DNA of 64,000 nucleotides, taken from positions 25,300,001-25,364,000 of the forward strand of contig CM069872.1 of NCBI GenBank assembly GCA_036172665.1. The letters run 5' to 3'. This stretch comes from Prosopocoilus inquinatus (lineage: Eukaryota; Arthropoda; Insecta; Coleoptera; Lucanidae). Position numbers and translations under genes: made by a program. Below, piece after piece: positions 57,503 through 64,000 of the stretch (the stretch's first letter is position 1; each line of letters starts with the position of its first letter). The notes beneath the pieces are model-generated. The model ran no database searches. It was not told the DNA's origin and saw nothing but the letters and a program-made list of their open reading frames with translations.

Positions 57503-57817
57503 GTTTATACAGTTACTAAAACTAAAAATTAACCAAAACTAAAATTAAAACTATGCAAAAGATTCCGTTTATACAAGCAAAAATTACGCATGCTCGTTGC
57601 ACACCTAGCTGTGAAAATTCCGTGGAGGGAATATTAACTGGAGAGAAAGCACAGTCAAATTTACGGTCATCCCGCCTTTTCCACTAAGAATTGCAATAAA
57701 CGAATTCTTAATTTTTAGTGAAGTTGTATAAACCGCTTCGTATCAGTACGGCCTTTTAATTTCTTAGTTGATAGTTATTAATGTTTAGTTATTAGTTTTA
57801 GTGACTGTATAAACCAC
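57503..57817. mobile_element. MITE with GGTTTATACAG ends, second copy
   Basis: Same family as 18356-18652, with GGTTTATACAGTTACTAAAA at the left and its counterpart at the right. It has a small internal duplication (AACTAAAATTAAAACTA) and an extra GAGAGAAAGCA. Confidence 0.75.
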
Positions 57818-57865
57818 ACTTAATAGTTCAGCGTCAATTTTGACATTACCCCTGACCACACTTTG

Positions 57866-57975
57866 CCCGATTTCTTCACCTCCTGATAAATTTATCTGCC
57901 AGGTATTATCCTTGGAAACTATTGCACTGATAATATTTTCCGAAGATAAATTTATCAAGAGGTGAAGAAATCTGG
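57866..57975. mobile_element. 110-bp MITE
   Basis: CCCGATTTCTTCACCTCCTG faces the complement of CCAGATTTCTTCACCTCTTG. The core has TTATCCTTGGAAACTATT. It shares its left half with 12261-12370 and is inserted in the dispersed repeat that continues at 57976-58075. Confidence 0.7.
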
Positions 57976-58330
57976 CATTAGAAGTTGATCTTAGAAGTTA
58001 CAGGCATGCAGCGGACAAATTCTCGACCACAACCTACTTGACCAGATTTTTAATTAGATGCTCGTTATTATACCGTAAATACGACGGAAATTAGAATTAA
58101 AGTTAGTTTGTTTGTGGAAATGGTGGGAGGTAAACAAGCAATTCTTTTAGAGGATAAAAATGAGAATTTGCTGTTAAGTAGTTCAAGTTACATATTCTTT
58201 ATATTTTAAAAGTTGCGCTCGTTTATCTCCGAATTTTTTTCAGTACGAAACTACACATCACGTGATACTGTGCAAAATTACACCAATCAACACTCAGTGT
58301 AATTTCGTGCAGTACAAACGAACAAACCTA
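57976..58330. other. Dispersed repeat remnant and small palindrome
   Basis: 57976-58075 is a copy of the 22110-22260 repeat. At 58268-58312 CTGTGCAAAATTACAC faces GTGTAATTTCGTGCAG. The GTTCGTTTGT motif (minus strand) near 58320 recurs near 55783 and 55836, possibly marking the two ends of the insertion in the transposase gene. Confidence 0.4.
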
Positions 58331-58845
58331 AAGGTACGTGTCCATGTGAGAGAAACTTGCGAGAGTTACTCTCGATAGGTACTCTCAAGTGTTTGTCCAA
58401 CTTGAGAGTATTTGACTGTCGGAGAGCTCCATAAAACTGAGTTTTCCTCATAAACACTAATCAATTCTATTGTGTCATCCTTTGTCCATTCTTTTACAGG
58501 TGCCATTTCTGTAGGCACTCTCAGCCATACTTTCAAAAATTCGAAACGCTGGGGCCCTTCAGAAATAAAAGAGAGACCGCTCCAGGTAATATTCTTTCTC
58601 TTTCATGAAAATGCTTTTGTGCATTTTGCTTTCCATTTTATACGCTCAAAGTGCTCTCGCTACACAATTTCTGAACGCGACCCTGCGAGTTACTATCTAG
58701 ACAAGCAATTTATAGCATGCCCATTTGAGAGCGTGCTAACTCTCGATAGTTGACAGGCGCTCTCCGTAGTTACTCACAGATATGCATCCACTCGGGATAT
58801 TTGTATACTTTCGAGAGTATTCCTCTCACATGAACATGTACTTTA
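58331..58845. mobile_element. TA-flanked element with GTGAGAG arms
   Basis: AAGGTACGTGTCCATGTGAG faces the complement of AAAGTACATGTTCATGTGAG, and many CTCTCGATAG and GAGAGT units recur inside both arms. TA lies at both sides. No coding support. Confidence 0.55.
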
Positions 58846-59374
58846 AGATATAATGGTGATTACCACTCCACAAGCATTTGTAGCTGGATCGCCACTTGAT
58901 TTACACGATCGTTCTGGAAAAGAAAAATGTCTGATTGTGCTTCATATTGGTAGTGAAACTGGTTTTGGTGACAATGGACTGCTATTTTTTGAATTAAAAA
59001 AGACTGGTGACTATCACGAAGATATTCAAACAGTCAAATTTTTACTGAGCGGATGAAGAGAATGTTACCAAGCCTTGAACCTGGATATAATTGTAACCTC
59101 ACTCACGTTTTATTTCCCTAGGTGTCTAACAAGTTGACTAATACGACAAATAAAAGCCATATTATTATTAAATAACATGCGCTGTTTATTTCAGGTTGTC
59201 TTTAAAACTTAATAAAACTTGGAATAAAATTCAAAATCATAAGGTAAACTTATGCACAACAAATTAAAATTATTACAAAGATTAATTTAATTGTAAATTA
59301 AATTAATAGCTTCATTTGTGTATTCATGCAACAAATTAAATTCACCTTTACTTTGCTGTTTCTCTAAATATGTA

Positions 59375-61466
59375 CAGGGTGGGCCAATAGTGCGTATTCG
59401 GTGGATAGCGCCTACATTAATGCAGATTTTGAAAATATGTTTTCGCTATTACTTACCTGTGGTGTATATGCATGATTTAAGTGTAGCTGTGCCAGACCAA
59501 AGTTTTGTTTTTTTTAAATGGAACGTACTGTATATTATGATTTATTTCGATTCTTCTTTGAGAGTAGATAAATTTATTATAAGGATGTTATGTACCTAAA
59601 CCTAATAGTTTTGAGATATTGACATTTCAATATAAAAAAATGCTATTATTCGATGTTTTACAGATTAGGTATTTACTAAAATTCGGCATTTAAATTTTAC
59701 AGTAACGTTACATAACCTCTCTGGAACAGAAAACAATTTCCATCTCGAACATATTCCTATTATTTTACATAGGGTGATTCATAACTCCGATGTTTATTTT
59801 ACTCGGTTAGTTTAAATGGAACAGCCTGTATTTTATTACTGAATTTAATAGGTCTTTGATTAAGCTTTACAATGATATAGGGTTCAGTATGTGTTACATA
59901 ATAAACCTACGCCCAGTAAGATGTCAAATTTGTAAATTCATGAAACAGAATTATACCATCTTCTAATGGAATATTTTGTCTATAATATCGTTGATTTTAT
60001 TTAGAAAATCTGTATTGAGTCTGTTTCTAGTTTTTAGTGTGTTAAAAATGACACTTATTTGATTTATGACATCACAAACGAAATGCGTATATAATTTTTT
60101 TTTTAATTTTAATTTACCAACATTGCCTGATTACTTTAAGTAAGATTAAGTAACGCTAAGGAACGCAACAAACGACAATAACAATAGCATTGAAAATTTC
60201 TGTAAAATTATAACCATAATAATAATAACAATTGATTTAACATTAATAACAATACAGAAAATTTTCTAAATGATAACCATGGTCCTCTTCACATAATTGT
60301 TTTCTGTGACAAGGAAATTGATTCTCATTTAAATCACATGATATAATTATTTCTATTATTACTGTTATTTTTATTGGTATCTTTATTGATATTGTTGTTG
60401 GGTGTTGTCTTATTTAAAATAATCAGATAGTATTGATAAAATTAAAATATTAGGAGTCAAGCATTAGTTTCGCAGGCAACGGAACTGAGACTTGGAGGGG
60501 GGGCATCTTCAGGCGTGGATTCGATCCCCACTGCAAGTGCATGTTCTACGTGAGATAGAATTTTTGTCGGTTATTATTTGGTGGAATTTGCTTCGATCTG
60601 GTATTTCTGCATTTTCTTGGTTTGTAAGGCAAAGAAGGTAAATATGTAGTAAGTCGGTCGCAGTCACAGTTAATGATCATAAGTACCAACCATTACAACT
60701 TTGCGACAAACCAGAAAGCTTGGAGCTAAGGGTGGTATTAAATAAAATACAACACAGACTTTTTTAACAGACTAAAAAGTACAAACAGTCTCAATATAGA
60801 TTTTTTTAATTAAAATCAACTAAATTATAGACAAAATATTCCATTGGAAGACAAATGCTGATTTATGAATCTACGAATTTGACGTCTTACTGTGTGTAAG
60901 TTTGTTGTGTTGTGTTGTATGTTGTATATTGAATCCTATATTACTGTAAGGCTTAATCAAAGACCTATTAAATTCAGTAATAAAATATAGGGTGTTACAT
61001 TTAAACTAACCGAGTAAAATAAACATCGGAGTTATGACAACCTGTGTAAAATAATAGGAATAAGTTCGAGATGGAAATTATTTTCTGATCCAGAGAGGTT
61101 ATGTAAACGTTAATGTAAAATTTAAATGCCGAATTTTAATAAACATCTAATCTGTAAAACATCAAATAATACCACTCTTTTACATTGAAATGTCAATATC
61201 TCAAAACTATTAGGTTTAGGTACATAACATCCTTACAATAAATTTATTTACTCTTAAAGACGAATCGAAATAAACCATAATATACAGTACCTTCCATTAA
61301 AAAAACACAAGTTTGGTCTGGCACTGCCACACGGAACATTCTGTGTAATTGTAACTAATTTTAAATCATGCATCTGTATCACCGGTAAGTAATAGCGAAA
61401 ACAGATTTTAAAAATCTGCATTAATATAAGCGCTATCCACCGAATACGCACTATTGGCCCACCCTG
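59375..61466. mobile_element. Large palindromic TA-flanked element, copy 2
   Basis: CAGGGTGGGCCAATAGTGCG is the exact complement of the right end, with TA at 59373-59374 and 61467-61468. Inner arms (AGGGTGATTCATAACTCCG) pair too. The centre (60465-60545) has the tRNA-like sequence GGATTCGATCCCC. The whole centre is inverted relative to 25069-27458. Confidence 0.8.
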
Positions 61467-61576
61467 TAACATTTTGAATTTACCGCTCTTTGCTATTACT
61501 CCTGTGCGATAGGTACGCTGGCAGCAACGCCAACTACTATATTCTTAATGTGAATCGAATAATATCTGTTTTTTAT

Positions 61577-62249
61577 AGAGTTGTGTCGTTCACGAACGAA
61601 TCGTTCATATTATTAGTATGAACGACTCAAAAGATTTGTTCTTAAGGAAACGGAAGAACGAATCTTTGAGTTGTTGAACGATATGAACGAAATGAACGAT
61701 ACGAACGAAATGAATGGGATGAACGAAAGAACGGATCGGGTCGCCCGACGTACATGTTATATCGATTCCAGTCATACTCATTTCTTTCATACAATAGTTA
61801 CATTTTTATTTATTTATATTAAAAACGCTAAAATATTTCCAACCAACACTTCTTTTTCGTTCAGATATAATTTTCAAATAATCTGAATTGTTTAAAAATA
61901 TTCACTCACAGCCTACCTGAACATTGTAAATGTTATTAAAACCCGGATAGCTCACAAACTTTTTGATTAATATACTGTACTATGTTTTTGATAAATTATT
62001 TTATTCTTTCTTCAAACATGAAAAAATATACAGGATGATTTATAAAATATACTCTAATTACTAAAATACATGAAAACAAGTGGTGAAAAATGCACGAATA
62101 AAATTGGAAGCTGGGGTGCAGCGTGATTCGTTCATTTCGTTCATCTGAATCAAATCCTTCAAAAAGATTCGAACGAACGAAATGAACGAATCTTTACTCA
62201 AAAGATTCGTTCGAAACAACTCAATCGTTCGTGAACGACACAACTCCAG
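61577..62249. mobile_element. hAT-like non-autonomous element with AACGAA repeats
   Basis: AGAGTTGTGTCGTTCACGAA faces GTTCGTGAACGACACAACTC, with TTTTTTAT on both sides as an 8-bp duplication. Next to both ends are many AACGAAATGAACGA-type units, likely transposase-binding sites. No transposase. Confidence 0.7.
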
Positions 62250-64000
62250 TTTTTTTATTAATTTACCATCGAAGTATGTCGTGAAAATTTAGGGAGTAAG
62301 TGGCATCTATGCAAGTAACTAAACTTTGACAATGAAAGTCATTTTGATTCTGAGTTTAAGGTTACTGTGAATGAAGAATGTTCTGGCAATATTTTCTTTT
62401 CGTCACAAGGTGTATTTTTCATTTCTCCAATTATATTGCCAAATTAGTAGTTGCAAATCTTTTCTAAACATTTAATTTAAAAATTTGTCCATAGCAGTAC
62501 ATTTGTCAGAAGAAGAACTTTTCAATTCGTCTCGTTTTTTCGTCAATATCACCCTATATACTTTTGTGACACCTACAGTAGGTATTTCTAAATGAAAAGT
62601 ACGCTTACAAATTAAATATTGTATACTCGCTGCAAAAATCTCAATAATTTCCATTTTTCCCAAATCTGGCCTGTCCGTTTGGTACCTTACAAATGCTTTT
62701 TTGTATAGCAATTTTCATCTCGCGTCTTACAATTTTCACCATTTTGACATACAATACTTAAGTATTTACATAACAAATTGTCTTGTAGAATTAACACAGG
62801 TACTAGATAAAAACGGATATTTCTTAAAGTTGAGAGTTGACAACCCGGTTGATCTGATCTGATTTTAAGTCTCATATTTTGGCACATGCTATAATGACAT
62901 GAAATTAATTTTGCTTTAATAGTCAACCCGTGAGTCAACCTAATAAAATACAATCACGACCTACTTGATGGTAAATAAATAAAAAAACAAATATTAACTT
63001 TTACAGAGAAACGTCTATTTTTAAATGAGTCATCATATTCAAACTTTCTCCAATTGTTATTAAAAATCACACTGTATATTATTCTTTCACGACCTTTTTA
63101 TACTCTAGTAGGTCATGTTTACTTTTTGTTGGGTTATCTGCATGTAATTTAATATAAGTCAAAATTCGGCATGTTAAAAGTTTCCCATTTTGTAATAAAA
63201 GCTGTTAGTGATTTGAAAAAATACTTTTTTTCATGGTGGGTAATAGTAAATGAGAAGGTTAGAGAAAATTAAAAAAATCCATAACATTTACCGATTTACC
63301 TTCGATCTTCATGAAATTGTAAGCCAACTTTTTGACATCAACATCAACAGGGCCTACTCCGACGAGGAGAAATGGAAATGGAAAATACCGTGAGAATCTT
63401 TTTGCATGAACATAAACTCATATTATAAAACTGATATTTATAGCTCTTTTCCATTAAAAAAATCTCACCTCGAACTTATTATGTAAACTTAAGCTAAAAA
63501 AAATCAAATTCATGGTAAGATGGTAAGGTAAGCTTTGCTTTTAAATGAAATGCCAAAAAACAAATTACTTTTCGGAGATAGAGGGGGACGAAATTCTTGT
63601 ATGGAAATTAAAGCAAAGTATTGAAGTAAACAAAATATATAAAATTTGATAATTTGTTAATCCTAACTATCCAGAACTAAAACTTAACATATTTCATAAT
63701 TCAATATAAAATGCAAATTTGAACTTTTTTACTATAAACTAGCAAAAAGTATATTCTCTCCAGAAAGCGAGACATTTTTAAAATTTCGTGGGACGCGAGA
63801 AAAATTGTTAGAAACGGGAATTGTCCCGCTAAAAGCGACACGTATAAATCCGTATAACGTTACTGTTGTAAGTGAAATTTGTACGTTCCATGTAAAAAAA
63901 TTCTCATTGTATTTGCTTACAATATAACTTGAAAAGAAGGCAAACGTAAATAATACATACTTGCTTCTTTCATGAGGGGGCACAGTTCGTCCATTGCCTT
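62250..64000. other. No recognised feature
   Basis: AT-rich DNA with only short unsupported frames. I found no repeat shared with the rest of the window. Confidence 0.4.

Larger units (their letters stand above)
55288..59100 (+). pseudogene. DDE transposase gene with an intron, split by about 3 kb of insertions
   Basis: Left part: VGVGEAIVKEKETTGILRSP, then LNKLDEVHENSIRRHVHSF, a stop, LKNKLPTCSKILT, a 55-base intron (55479-55533, GTAAAT to TTTATAG, phase 0), IVRTEDALPEIHHITLRKIL, LIERRDIVLW, a stop, and YLDETWVNTGHTK (55729-55764), where DET holds the first catalytic Asp. Right part (58853-59100): TTPQAFVAGSPLD, LIVLHIGSETGF, LLFFELKKTGDYHED, then after a frameshift MLPSLEPGYN. This is the widespread insect DDE family with YLDETWVN. 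Between the parts lie several MITEs. Two stops, a frameshift and the missing third acidic region make it dead. Confidence 0.75.

Noticed and set aside
58853..59056. An independent 67-codon gene
   Set aside because: It matches the continuation of the DDE transposase begun at 55288 and lacks its own start context.

Overview
This is non-coding-rich, AT-rich eukaryotic DNA, almost certainly from an insect. A beetle is my guess, from the style of its repeats, but I cannot prove it. The evidence is the transposon content (Tc1/mariner including a DD41D element, PIF/Harbinger, hAT, Ty1/copia and Penelope-like elements with a GIY-YIG domain), a 55-base GT-AG intron inside one transposase remnant, and the absence of any bacterial-style gene row. 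Almost every stretch I can explain is a transposable element, a foldback (hairpin) element, or one element inserted into another. Host-gene evidence is thin: two minus-strand exons with matching splice phases at 35.4-35.8 kb, and a minus-strand coding tail at 4.1-4.4 kb.

The main discovery is a repeat of about 309 bases whose sense strand contains a complete type I hammerhead ribozyme. It has the invariant core (CUGAAGA, GAAA, cleavage after GUC), a 7-bp stem I, a 5-bp stem II and a 3-bp stem III with a 2-base loop. It occurs in three arrays (36.6-37.7, 43.7-44.6 and 50.9-52.6 kb) with eleven complete ribozymes in total. Each array is head-to-head: one arm is antisense and the other sense, so both arms point outward. 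Each ends at nearly the same two monomer positions and is flanked by a 10-13 bp target duplication. The third array sits in one arm of a palindromic element whose other arm still holds the empty site, so the array inserted as one unit. This matches the animal retrozymes: small non-autonomous retroelements with hammerheads, thought to be mobilised by Penelope-like elements. A Penelope-like remnant with GIY-YIG domain and hammerhead-like motifs lies at 20.9-22.1 kb.

Layout. 0-5 kb: unidentified GC-rich pieces, a 1.8-kb foldback element, a coding tail and a Penelope 3' end. 5-9.4 kb: an exact 288-bp duplication around a 249-bp templated insert, then a second foldback copy. 9.4-15.9 kb: mostly unrecognised, with diverged internal repeats. 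15.9-22.5 kb: a three-armed palindrome, a 3.7-kb DD41D mariner relative with very long terminal inverted repeats, and the Penelope remnant. 22.5-35.2 kb: several TA-flanked foldback elements, a hAT fragment with a BED-type finger, a tRNA-like unit, a Harbinger transposase remnant and a large inverted repeat pair. 35.4-39.6 kb: the two exons, array 1 and a full-length mariner. 39.8-49.1 kb: two more foldback copies, a YqaJ-nuclease gene broken by an element that itself contains array 2, and a hAT-like element carrying copia fragments. 49.2-54.3 kb: palindromic repeats and array 3. 54.9-64 kb: a split intron-containing transposase gene, several MITEs, a 2.1-kb palindromic element, a hAT-like element and an unexplained end.

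All ends and matches were read by eye. No alignment, folding or database search was run.
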